Shown here piece by piece: positions 1 to 6,240 of a stretch of DNA of 6,459 nt. The stretch is from Pseudobdellovibrionaceae bacterium. Lineage in GTDB: Bacteria > Bdellovibrionota > Bdellovibrionia > Bdellovibrionales > Bdellovibrionaceae. The stretch is from positions 1 to 6,459 of the forward strand of contig JACMRP010000241.1 of assembly GCA_014376325.1 (NCBI GenBank), in the 5' to 3' direction. Below the pieces are notes generated by a model, which saw only the letters and a list, made by a program, of their open reading frames with translations, was not told the DNA's origin and ran no database searches. A program made the position numbers and the translations under genes. Every line of letters starts with the position of its first letter. Position 1 is the first letter of the stretch.

Positions 1-146
1 ACTAAGGACAAAATAGTCGAAAACGAAAGGCTCGCCGCCACAAGTTGGATTTCACCGTCCCGCATTTGCGCGATGATGTCGTCGGCCAAGTGACTTGATT
101 TTCGGAAATAAATTTTGGTAAAAGCACTGAGACTGCTATGGCGCAT
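1..146 (-). CDS. YihY/BrkB-family inner-membrane protein, N-terminal part (runs off left edge)
   Basis: The first 48 codons of a gene that continues beyond base 1. It starts with ATG at 146-144, inside the end of the preceding hydrolase gene (stop at 138-136), an 11-nt overlap. The protein begins MRHSSLSAFTKIYFRKSSH, followed by LADDIIAQMRDGEIQ and then LVAASLSFSTILSLV. A basic or amphipathic lead-in, an acidic D-G-E-I turn and then a first membrane helix of the type L-x-A-A-S-L-x-F-x-x-x-L-x-L-V is typical of the YihY/BrkB family (UPF0761, once called ribonuclease BN). These are multi-pass inner-membrane proteins of about 280-450 residues with no settled biochemical function. There is no good Shine-Dalgarno sequence before the ATG, so translation probably depends on coupling to the gene upstream. 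The family call rests on about 30 residues only and is an inference from recalled family patterns. Confidence 0.7.
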   Translation of the reverse strand, partial: MRHSSLSAFTKIYFRKSSHLADDIIAQMRDGEIQLVAASLSFSTILSL

Positions 147-1065
147 CCGACAGCCAATAGCGCTCTTTCACCGCGAAGTCAGTTCCATTTCTAACAATTT
201 GTGCGCAGTCGCAATAGGGATCGTGCTCGAAAAATAAATACCATTTTTGATCTGCGGCCTCGCCCAGATACTTTTGTTTTTCTTCAATCAGCGTAAGGGG
301 ATGTAAATCGTAACCCATCAACCAAGCCGTGCGAACGTGCGCGCTCATCGGGACCACGTCACCGCAATAAAGAAGCGTGGTCGAACCGTCGGTGATTTTT
401 ACCATCTGTTGTCCTTGCGTATGTCCGTTCGAGATCATGGTTGAAATCCCAGGCAAGAGCTCGGCCGCGGGTCCATCCAGTATCGTAAGAACTTTCGCAT
501 CGATGAGCGGTTGGAAATTTGCGTGGTAATAGCTTCCGCGCTCGCGCAGGTTCGGCGTGCTGGCGGTTTCTAAGTTTGCTCGTTGCACGTAGTACTTTGC
601 GTTCGGAAACGTCGGGACCAGCTTGCCGCCATCTTCGATCGTCGCACCACCGGCATGATCGAAATGTAGGTGGGTCAATATCACGTGGTGAATATCCTGG
701 GGACTGAGTCCGTGAGCCTTTAATGAGTTTTCGAGACTTGGTCCGCTTTGATCGATGTTATAGAGCTCCGCAAATTTACTTCCGAGCTTTTCGCCATACT
801 TCGCGACGAAGTGGCCACCGTTACCGCAGTCGATCAGGATATTTTTTCCGGGGCTCTTCAATAACAAACCGCGGGCTTCCATCTGGATGCGGTTTTTGTC
901 GTCGGTCGGATTCGACTTCTCCCAAAGTACTTTAGGGACGGTGCCGAACATCGCGCCGCCATCGAGGCCGAAAATGCCGGTCGGAATTGGGCATACCTCG
1001 TACGGACCGATTTTTAATTTCAGATTATGCGCCGAATTCGGAGTTGGGATCGTTGTCGCCGTCAT
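136..1065 (-). CDS. YtnP-like metallo-beta-lactamase-fold hydrolase (putative lactonase)
   Basis: A 309-residue zinc hydrolase, probably cytoplasmic since no signal peptide is visible. The ATG at 1065 is chosen over an upstream ATG at 1101 because a perfect AGGAGG lies 5 nt before it. The metal motif T-H-L-H-F-D-H-A-G-G gives H132, H134, D136 and H137; the other expected ligands are H215 (NGHTQG), D236 (CGD) and H281 (FEHDP), so both zinc sites look complete. The N-terminal stretch L-D-G-G-A-M-F-G-T-V-P-K-V-L-W (34-48), F-P-N-A (153-156) and the late W-L-M-G-Y-D-L-H-P (248-256) resemble Bacillus YtnP and related quorum-quenching lactonases more than glyoxalase II or beta-lactamases. The substrate cannot be read from sequence; a lactone or another ester or phosphoester is possible. 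It overlaps the acyltransferase gene before it by 41 nt and the YihY-like gene after it by 11 nt, so it belongs to the same transcript. Confidence 0.9.
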   Translation of the reverse strand: MTATTIPTPNSAHNLKLKIGPYEVCPIPTGIFGLDGGAMFGTVPKVLWEKSNPTDDKNRIQMEARGLLLKSPGKNILIDCGNGGHFVAKYGEKLGSKFAELYNIDQSGPSLENSLKAHGLSPQDIHHVILTHLHFDHAGGATIEDGGKLVPTFPNAKYYVQRANLETASTPNLRERGSYYHANFQPLIDAKVLTILDGPAAELLPGISTMISNGHTQGQQMVKITDGSTTLLYCGDVVPMSAHVRTAWLMGYDLHPLTLIEEKQKYLGEAADQKWYLFFEHDPYCDCAQIVRNGTDFAVKERYWLSDAP

Positions 1066-1822
1066 GAACTTCCTCCTTAGTTTCAGTTTCTTCTTCATCA
1101 ACGTGGAAAGCGTCCGGTTTGATCGTGACCGCCCATTTTTTATAAGCCGCGTACACGATTTTTATATCGTCCGGAGGATGTACGGGGCCAACGTGAATGC
1201 GGAGCAGGCCCGGCTTCGGAATCCAGGCGCCTTTCGGCCACAGCTCCGAATTGCCTTCAAGGTAGATAAATAAAATGGGCGTCTGCGTACGTTGGGCAAA
1301 AATGCTGATCCCGCGTTTGAATTCTTGGACCTTGCCGTCTTTCGAACGTGTGCCTTCCGGAAAGATAATCAGCCAGATGCGTGGCAGGTCCGTCAGCAGT
1401 TTGATAATCAGGTTGATGGCCTCGCCCTTACGGTCTTTGCGATCGATGGGGATTGCGCCCAGACAGTGTTTAGAAAAAAACATGAACAACTGGTTGGTAA
1501 AGAAATAATCTTTCGCGGCCGCGATGTAAAGATCAAGCCAGTACATTCGCGGGATCGCTCCCGCTATCGAAGTTGCGTCCAGATGGCTCGCGTGATTTGA
1601 AATGATAATAAGTTTCGGATGAGTCCTTCGAAGTTCCGAAAAGCTTGTGCCGGTGACCTTCAGCCGAATATAAAAATTGAAAATGATGTCTTTCAAGATG
1701 ATGGACCAAATCAGGCGCACGAACGCGCTGAATAAATCCAGATGCCTCGTAAACAGCGGAAGATGCTTCAAGTAAGTCGGAAGCTTCATCCATTGTTCGT
1801 TATCGTATTTCCACTCTTTCAC
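1025..1822 (-). CDS. PlsC-like lysophospholipid acyltransferase
   Basis: A 265-residue member of the LPLAT/PlsC family, which transfers an acyl group to lysophosphatidate (or a related lysolipid) at the inner membrane to make phosphatidate. The family blocks are present in order: N-H-A-S-H-L-D (76-82) with the catalytic His77 and Asp82 of HX4D; G-A-I-P-I-D-R (122-128); F-P-E-G-T-R-S (154-160), which binds the glycerol phosphate; and T-P-I-L-F (181-185). A hydrophobic stretch at about 33-50 probably anchors the protein. The start is a GTG at 1822 inside the GTGA overlap with the upstream cdsA-like stop, with no Shine-Dalgarno, which suggests translational coupling. The C-terminal tail (about 242-261) is strongly acidic, and its last 17 codons share bases with the ribosome binding site and first codons of the next gene. 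Acyl-chain and lysolipid specificity cannot be told; a second non-essential PlsC paralogue is as likely as the housekeeping enzyme. Confidence 0.93.
   Translation of the reverse strand: MKEWKYDNEQWMKLPTYLKHLPLFTRHLDLFSAFVRLIWSIILKDIIFNFYIRLKVTGTSFSELRRTHPKLIIISNHASHLDATSIAGAIPRMYWLDLYIAAAKDYFFTNQLFMFFSKHCLGAIPIDRKDRKGEAINLIIKLLTDLPRIWLIIFPEGTRSKDGKVQEFKRGISIFAQRTQTPILFIYLEGNSELWPKGAWIPKPGLLRIHVGPVHPPDDIKIVYAAYKKWAVTIKPDAFHVDEEETETKEEVHDGDNDPNSEFGA
1071..1076 (-). promoter_or_regulatory. Shine-Dalgarno AGGAGG deciding the hydrolase start
   Basis: A perfect AGGAGG on the minus strand, 5 nt before the ATG at 1065. It lies inside the acyltransferase coding sequence, in the codons for K249-E250-E251, and fixes the hydrolase start at 1065 rather than the upstream ATGs near 1101. 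Confidence 0.85.
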
Positions 1823-2739
1823 AGGGAGAGATCCGGTAAGGCGAGCATGACGTAATAATAAATCGGCGCAACGAAGATAAGTCTATCCACTCGGTGCAAG
1901 AAGTCACCGCGACCGATAATAAACGGACCGACGATGCGCACGCCCGCGTCTCTGCGGATAACGCTCATGACAAGGTCACCGATGAATCCGCCGAGACTGG
2001 CGATCAGTCCCGCAGTCAGCCAATACTTGCCGGAATTATCGGGTAGTAAGAAACGCATCGTTCCGGCTAAAGCCAGCGTCAGCGCTATCGATACGAGCAG
2101 GCCGCCCAAGGTTCTGCGGGGATTTAGTTTAGGGAAAAGTTTGAACTTGCCGAAGTACCTGCCCAAAGCCAGATTGGTGTTATCGCAAAACTCGGTCAGT
2201 ACAATCAAGTACGTCAGCTGGTAAATGCCATTTTCAAAATGCAGGATTAAACCCAGGTGCATGAACGACCAACCCAAGAAAATAAACCCAAGCAAGGTTA
2301 GCGAAATATACTGGATCATGCGTTTGTAATTGTTGCGTATCATCGGCACCAAACACGTTACGCCCAAAACGATCATCGGCATGATGTTGTAGATATCCAA
2401 TCGATCAAAATACGCGCAGATACCCAGCGCGCAGATGCCAGCGTAACATATCAATATAAAATGACTGCGGTGGAACATCCCCATGATCTGAAAATAAACC
2501 TTCGCGCCGACAATCGCGATTGCGACCAAGGCAACTAACGGCAATGGGTCGGGTAGTCCCATCAAGATGAACAACACGGGTGCCGCGATCAGCCAGCTTT
2601 TGATGCTGGCCCAGCTGGCGTTAAAGTAATAATTTTTTTGGCGCAGAAAATAAACGCCGATGCCCGAGACGAAAATAATACTTAAAACTATAAGCACCAT
2701 CTTTTGGTAGACGGGACTGGACCAAGCGGTGCCGATCAT
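1819..2739 (-). CDS. CdsA-like phosphatidate cytidylyltransferase (degenerate signature)
   Basis: A 306-residue multi-pass membrane protein with about eight hydrophobic segments. Enzymes of this family convert phosphatidate and CTP to CDP-diacylglycerol. The C-terminal third follows the family well: E183 and D186 in T-E-F-C-D-N, then G-R-Y-F-G-K (193-198), K-L-N-P-R-R-T (204-210), G-D-L (254-256), S-V-I-R-R-D-A-G-V (259-267) and G-R-G-D-F-L-H-R-V-D-R-L (276-287). Compared with the usual S-x-x-K-R...K-D...H-G-G-x-x-D-R-x-D-S, the K-D, H, second G, first D and final S are all changed, so activity is less certain than fold. The length and N-terminal layout suit the YnbB-like branch (predicted CDP-diglyceride synthetases) as well as housekeeping CdsA. 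The ATG at 2739 lies in an ATGA overlap with the regulator stop, and GAGGA at 2749-2745 is 5 nt before it. The next gene makes its expected substrate, phosphatidate. Confidence 0.85.
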   Translation of the reverse strand: MIGTAWSSPVYQKMVLIVLSIIFVSGIGVYFLRQKNYYFNASWASIKSWLIAAPVLFILMGLPDPLPLVALVAIAIVGAKVYFQIMGMFHRSHFILICYAGICALGICAYFDRLDIYNIMPMIVLGVTCLVPMIRNNYKRMIQYISLTLLGFIFLGWSFMHLGLILHFENGIYQLTYLIVLTEFCDNTNLALGRYFGKFKLFPKLNPRRTLGGLLVSIALTLALAGTMRFLLPDNSGKYWLTAGLIASLGGFIGDLVMSVIRRDAGVRIVGPFIIGRGDFLHRVDRLIFVAPIYYYVMLALPDLSL

Positions 2740-4094
2740 GGTGATTCCTCATCGATATTGTAATCTTTAATTTTTTTGTAGAGGTTCGACCGCGAAACTT
2801 TTAGAAATTTCGCGAGCTCTTCTACGTCAGAGATGTCTTTCATGCTGGCGCGGATAATTTTTGCTTCGAAGTCGGCAACCAACTCGGCAAGTCCCCGCGA
2901 TAAATCCAGTGGCGACTTGCCCGCATCGCCCGTTGCCTGCGTGTTCGGGTGGATAAGGGCGTCGACATCTTCTTTGCGTAGTATGGGCAGTGGCGAAACC
3001 AGGCTGATCTGTTCGCAGACGCGCTTTAGTTCGCGGACGTTGCCGGGCCAGCTGTAAGCTTTCAGCGCTTCGATACCGTCGTCGGAAAAATGTTTATTTC
3101 TTCGTGGGCGCTCAGAATCTAAAAAAGTCTTTACCAGTTCCGCAATATCTTCTTTGCGGTCGCGCAGGGGCGGAAGTTCGATTCGCTGGCCGTTCAATCG
3201 GAAATAGAGATCTTCGCGAAAGACACCGTCTTCTACTAATTTTTTGAGCGGTTGATTGCTTGCGACAATCACGCGAGTTTTAACTTTCGTGATTTCCTTT
3301 GCGCCGACTCTGCGGATTTCTCCACTCTCTAGGAAACGCAAAAGTTTTACCTGCTGCGAAAGTGGCAGCGCTTCGATTTCGTCTAGAAATAAATCACCGC
3401 CGTTCGCGGCTTCGGCAAGTCCCACTTTGTTTTGGTCGGCTCCGGTGAAGGCGCCCTTGACGTGGCCAAACAGCTCTGACTCAAAAAGATTTTCGGTGAT
3501 GCTCGAAATATTGACCGCGATGAAAGGGCGTTCGTTTTCTTGATGGTTTAGCAATCGCGCCGCGACTTCTTTGCCGGTCCCGGTTTCACCTTCGATCAAG
3601 ATTGTACTGGTTTCACCTTTTAGTTCCGCGATTCGTTTTTTTACTTTCTCGGACGCTGGGCTTGAGCCTACCCACGAAGTTGTCTTTGCGTGCGCACCAG
3701 TTTCTAAATTCCGCAAACTCAGATACGCTTCGATCTTATTTAGGATCAGTAACACTTCTTCCGATAGCAGAGGCTTCGCCAGGAATTTTTGTGCGCCTAC
3801 CTTTAGGCATTTTTCCATCAGTTCGCGATTGAGGTCCCCGGACATCGCGATCACTTCCAATTGCGGATTATTTTTTGTCAGTTTTTCAATAACGTCGACG
3901 CCGTCTGGATTCTTGCTGTGAGCCACAAGATGCATGTCTACCATCGCCGCGTGAAAGAATTGATCGTAAGGCACTAGCTCTTTTTTAGAGACGGAAAAGA
4001 TCTTCCACGGGGCGGGAACGCAAAGTTTTAAACTCTGGTGAATGAGGGAATCGTCGTCAACGACCAATAGATGGAAAGCTCTAGTTACTGTCAT
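2736..4094 (-). CDS. NtrC-family sigma-54-dependent response regulator
   Basis: A 452-residue cytoplasmic activator with three domains. The receiver (about 5-125) has acidic D13-D15, phosphoacceptor D53, S85 and K107-P108. The AAA+ domain (about 142-370) has Walker A GETGTGK (169-175), an intact GAFTGA loop (214-219) that contacts sigma-54, Walker B D-L-F-L-D-E ending at D238-E239, candidate arginine fingers R293 and R299, and W-P-G-N-V-R-E-L (349-356). A Fis-type helix-turn-helix follows (422-447, ending S-R-S-N-L-Y-K-K-I). All catalytic residues needed to drive sigma-54 open-complex formation are present. The ATG at 4094 is preferred because it puts the phosphoacceptor at D53, as in NtrC; an in-frame ATG at 4133 would add 13 residues unlike a receiver start and has no Shine-Dalgarno. 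The 4094 start has only a weak GAAAGAG upstream. No sensor kinase is in the window, so its partner is unknown. It is first in the lipid operon and overlaps the cdsA-like gene by 4 nt. Confidence 0.93.
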   Translation of the reverse strand: MTVTRAFHLLVVDDDSLIHQSLKLCVPAPWKIFSVSKKELVPYDQFFHAAMVDMHLVAHSKNPDGVDVIEKLTKNNPQLEVIAMSGDLNRELMEKCLKVGAQKFLAKPLLSEEVLLILNKIEAYLSLRNLETGAHAKTTSWVGSSPASEKVKKRIAELKGETSTILIEGETGTGKEVAARLLNHQENERPFIAVNISSITENLFESELFGHVKGAFTGADQNKVGLAEAANGGDLFLDEIEALPLSQQVKLLRFLESGEIRRVGAKEITKVKTRVIVASNQPLKKLVEDGVFREDLYFRLNGQRIELPPLRDRKEDIAELVKTFLDSERPRRNKHFSDDGIEALKAYSWPGNVRELKRVCEQISLVSPLPILRKEDVDALIHPNTQATGDAGKSPLDLSRGLAELVADFEAKIIRASMKDISDVEELAKFLKVSRSNLYKKIKDYNIDEESP

Positions 4095-4163
4095 AGTAAA
4101 AGCATCTCTTTCAGAGGAGAATTTGGCTACCATTATTGCGCGACGTTATGGTAAGAGATTCGC
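4095..4163. promoter_or_regulatory. Divergent control region between regulator and hydrolase remnant
   Basis: Short space between the divergent regulator and hydrolase genes. Three signals are visible and none is strong. An inverted repeat TACCAT (4128-4133) and ATGGTA (4148-4153) has half-site centres 20 bp apart. A sigma-54-like TGGC...TTGC (4124-4139) points to the plus strand, but its GG-to-GC spacing is 11 nt instead of the usual 10. For the minus operon, a weak sigma-70-like pair TTGTTT/CATAAC (4172-4167 and 4150-4145, spacer 16) would start transcription near 4138 and leave a leader of about 45 nt before the ATG at 4094. The region must hold the promoter of the lipid operon if no promoter lies further upstream; the particular boxes are guesses. 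Confidence 0.35.
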
Positions 4164-4969
4164 ATGAAACAAATTCTATTTACAATCTTAGTTTTTTCTT
4201 TATCGAATCTATCCGTCGCGGCCTTTGCCGCAACCCCTCGAGAGTCTAAAATTGAGAAGGGCTACGTGACCCTTGCTGATGGCGTAGATCGCTACGTGGA
4301 GGTTTCTCAGCCAAAAGCGGGCAAGCCGTGGATCGTGTTTACGAATGGACTGGTTTACGATCTAGAGCGTTGGGATGCGATGGATTCGGAAATGCGCGGG
4401 GCGGGTTACGGCATCGTTCATTATTATTTTCGTGGCCAAGACTGGACACTTTCTCGTGAAGTAGAACAAGTTAAGACGCCGTTGTTTTTTAAGACCGGTT
4501 TAGAATCATAAGATTTTGCGAATGAGTTGTCCGGAATTCTCGATCAACTCGGCATTGAAGAGAAAGTCACCATCGTCGGTCTTTCTTACGGCGCGCACAT
4601 TGCCGCAAGTTGGCCCACGTCAGCGACATTCCGAAAGAATACAAAGAAAGTTTATTTCATCTGATTCGCGCGGTTCGTGATTTTGATCTTCGAAGTTACA
4701 AACTCGATAAGCTCGAAAAAAATTCGGTTCACTTCATGGTTGGAACGGAAGAAGTTCCGCAAGCTTTCGCGGACCAAGTTCAGTCATTTGAGAAGGTCAC
4801 TAAAAGCACTCAAGGTTCTTTGATTTGGTTCCCGGAAGCATCCCACGCCATCCCGGACAGTGAGCCACGACTTGCCGCGAAGTATCTGCAACATATCATA
4901 GCACGTGATCCACGGATCGAGTCCGGGAAGAAGTATAAAAGCACTTCGCGGGGCCTCACGAACTGGTAA
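4164..4969 (+). pseudogene. Broken secreted alpha/beta hydrolase
   Basis: Remains of an exported alpha/beta-hydrolase gene. From the ATG at 4164 there is a Sec-type signal peptide (about residues 1-22, likely cut after AFA), then a good N-terminal hydrolase half with T-N-G-L-V-Y-D. A TAA at 4509-4511 ends this frame after 115 codons. The same frame continues sensibly after the stop with D-F-A-N-E-L-S-G-I-L-D-Q-L-G-I and the nucleophile elbow G-L-S-Y-G (serine codon 4584-4586). Near 4605-4612 the homologous frame shifts, and the rest reads in another frame to the stop at 4967-4969, including D-I-P-K-E-Y-K-E-S-L-F-H-L, a candidate acid in V-G-T-E-E, and the candidate catalytic His in E-A-S-H-A-I-P-D-S. 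Only about 45 codons lie between the elbow and the acid strand, where the fold normally has roughly 100 or more, so a deletion at the frame break is inferred. With a stop and a frameshift/deletion, no active enzyme is expected. A sequencing error could explain one lesion but hardly both. Confidence 0.85.
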
Positions 4970-4972
4970 AAT
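4945..4972 (+). promoter_or_regulatory. Candidate serA promoter (extended -10)
   Basis: TGGTAAAAT at 4964-4972 matches an extended -10 (TGnTAAAAT, with 5 of 6 bases of TATAAT). A weak TTCGCG (4945-4950) lies 16 nt before it as -35. Transcription would begin near 4979, about 44 nt before the serA ATG. The -10 box contains the stop codon of the hydrolase remnant. This is a motif match only. Confidence 0.4.
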
Positions 4973-4983
4973 CTTGTGAATTC

Positions 4984-5017
4984 GGGTTTCTTCGGTAAGA
5001 CTTGGACCGAGGAGCCC
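4984..5017 (+). promoter_or_regulatory. serA leader hairpin covering the Shine-Dalgarno
   Basis: TTCTTCGGT (4988-4996) pairs with ACCGAGGAG (5006-5014) over 9 bp including two G-U pairs, with a 9-nt loop. GGG (4984-4986) then pairs with CCC (5015-5017) across a single bulged T at 4987. The 3' arm contains the full Shine-Dalgarno GAGGAG (5009-5014), 8 nt before the ATG at 5023. The pairing is read directly from the sequence; any regulatory role is inferred. No T-run follows, so it is not an intrinsic terminator. Confidence 0.55.
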
Positions 5018-5022
5018 ACCGT

Positions 5023-6228
5023 ATGAATTCATTTAAAATCCTATTAGTTGAAAATATCCATCCGGTGGCGAAAGAGATGCTCGAAGCTGAAGGCTTCAAG
5101 GTGGATCTTTTGCCGCACGCGCCTTCCGAAGCGGAGCTCATCACGATCTTGCCGGGCTACCAGTCCATCGGGATTCGCTCAAAAACGGTTCTGACCGACA
5201 AGGTGATTCAAGCAAACCCGCACATTTTTGTGATTGGTGCTTTTTGCATCGGCACGAATCAAATTCAGCTGAAGTGCGCGCGTGAGCTCGGCATCCCGGT
5301 CTTTAATGCTCCTCACTCGAACACCCGCAGCGTCGCCGAACTCGTGATCGCGGAAATGATCGTGCTGTCACGTCAGCTGGGCGATCGCAACACCCTTGCG
5401 CACAAGGGCGAATGGATGAAGAGCGCTGAAGGTTCACGCGAAGTGCGTGGCAAAACCTTAGGTATCGTCGGTTACGGGCATATCGGCAGCCAGGTTAGTA
5501 TCCTCGCCGAAGACATGGGCATGAAGGTCGTCTTCTACGACACGGTTAAAAAACTTCCACTAGGCAATGCTCAAGCAAAGACTTCGTTGGATGAGCTTCT
5601 GAAAGTCTCCGATTTTGTCAGTTTGCACGTTCCGGAAACTCCGCAAACCAAAGACATGATCTCGTCGAAACAGTTTAAGGTCATGAAAAAGGGTGTTCAC
5701 CTTATCAACGCCAGTCGTGGAACTGTCGTCGTGATTTCTGAATTGGTAGAAGCTCTCATATCCAAACACGTTTCGGGTTGCGCGATCGACGTCTTTCCGG
5801 AAGAGCCCGCCTCGAATAAAGAAAAGTTTTTGACACCATTGCAGAATTTACCGAACGTATTTTTGACTCCGCATATCGGTGGCAGCACCGAAGAGGCACA
5901 GTACGCCATTGGCATCGAGGTCGCTGAAAGTTTTCAGCGTTATCTTAAAATCGGTTCTACCAGCGGCGCCGTCAACTTTCCGAACGTTGACTTGCCGGTC
6001 AAAACGGGGACTTCAAGAATTTTGAACGTTCACCGCAACGAGCCCGGAGTGCTCGGCGAAATTAACGGAATCATTTCGAAAGAGGGCGCTAATATCGAAG
6101 CGCAATTCTTGTCGACGGATGATAAAGTGGGTTACATGGTTATGGATTTAAGCTTTCCTCACGTGCAGCGCGTGGCCGATCAGATTCAGGGATTGAGTCG
6201 CAGCATTCGCACTCGGGTCGTTTACTAA
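5023..6228 (+). CDS. serA: D-3-phosphoglycerate dehydrogenase
   Basis: A 401-residue cytoplasmic enzyme (E. coli SerA has about 410) that oxidises 3-phosphoglycerate with NAD to 3-phosphohydroxypyruvate, the first step of serine synthesis. The ATG at 5023 follows GAGGAG with an 8-nt gap; an earlier in-frame start at 5002 has no such site. Visible features are the substrate loop I-R-S-K-T (51-55), NAD fold G-Y-G-H-I-G (150-155) with D173 for the ribose, catalytic R232 (N-A-S-R-G-T), E261 (D-V-F-P-E-E-P) and H284 (T-P-H-I-G-G-S-T). A C-terminal ACT domain (about 330-401) keeps H337, N339 and N357, the positions equivalent to E. coli H344, N346 and N364 that bind serine, so feedback inhibition by serine is expected. 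One oddity is V237 where the family usually has Asp (S-R-G-T-V-V-D). A 3' lipoprotein gene follows after 12 nt and may share the transcript. Confidence 0.96.
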   Translation: MNSFKILLVENIHPVAKEMLEAEGFKVDLLPHAPSEAELITILPGYQSIGIRSKTVLTDKVIQANPHIFVIGAFCIGTNQIQLKCARELGIPVFNAPHSNTRSVAELVIAEMIVLSRQLGDRNTLAHKGEWMKSAEGSREVRGKTLGIVGYGHIGSQVSILAEDMGMKVVFYDTVKKLPLGNAQAKTSLDELLKVSDFVSLHVPETPQTKDMISSKQFKVMKKGVHLINASRGTVVVISELVEALISKHVSGCAIDVFPEEPASNKEKFLTPLQNLPNVFLTPHIGGSTEEAQYAIGIEVAESFQRYLKIGSTSGAVNFPNVDLPVKTGTSRILNVHRNEPGVLGEINGIISKEGANIEAQFLSTDDKVGYMVMDLSFPHVQRVADQIQGLSRSIRTRVVY

Positions 6229-6240
6229 AAGGAGTTTTGT

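Noticed and set aside
1066..1101. An in-frame upstream start for the hydrolase giving a basic leader MMKKKLKLRRKF
   Set aside because: The perfect AGGAGG lies inside this stretch, 5 nt before the ATG at 1065; the basic leader is just another frame of the acyltransferase tail.
887..1273. A 128-codon plus-strand frame opposite the hydrolase and acyltransferase genes
   Set aside because: It is antisense to two genes with clear catalytic motifs and its product has no recognisable domain or start signal.
4095..4133. Longer regulator form starting at the ATG at 4133
   Set aside because: It has no Shine-Dalgarno, moves the phosphoacceptor to residue 66, and leaves almost no promoter space. It remains possible but less likely.
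4123..4152. Sigma-70-like TTGGCT (4123-4128) and TATGGT (4147-4152), spacer 18, facing the hydrolase remnant
   Set aside because: Transcription would start about 5 nt before the ATG at 4164, leaving no room for a normal ribosome binding site.
4610..4969. A separate small gene of 119 codons from a TTG
   Set aside because: It is the C-terminal part of the alpha/beta hydrolase in a shifted frame. It has no ribosome binding site and lacks the nucleophile.
4970..5022. Intrinsic terminator between the hydrolase remnant and serA
   Set aside because: The only stem-loop here is followed by ATG context and not a T-run, and it contains the serA Shine-Dalgarno.
4784..5144. Minus-strand frames across the hydrolase remnant and the serA start
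   Set aside because: They are overlapping shadows of plus-strand coding sequence with no family motifs.
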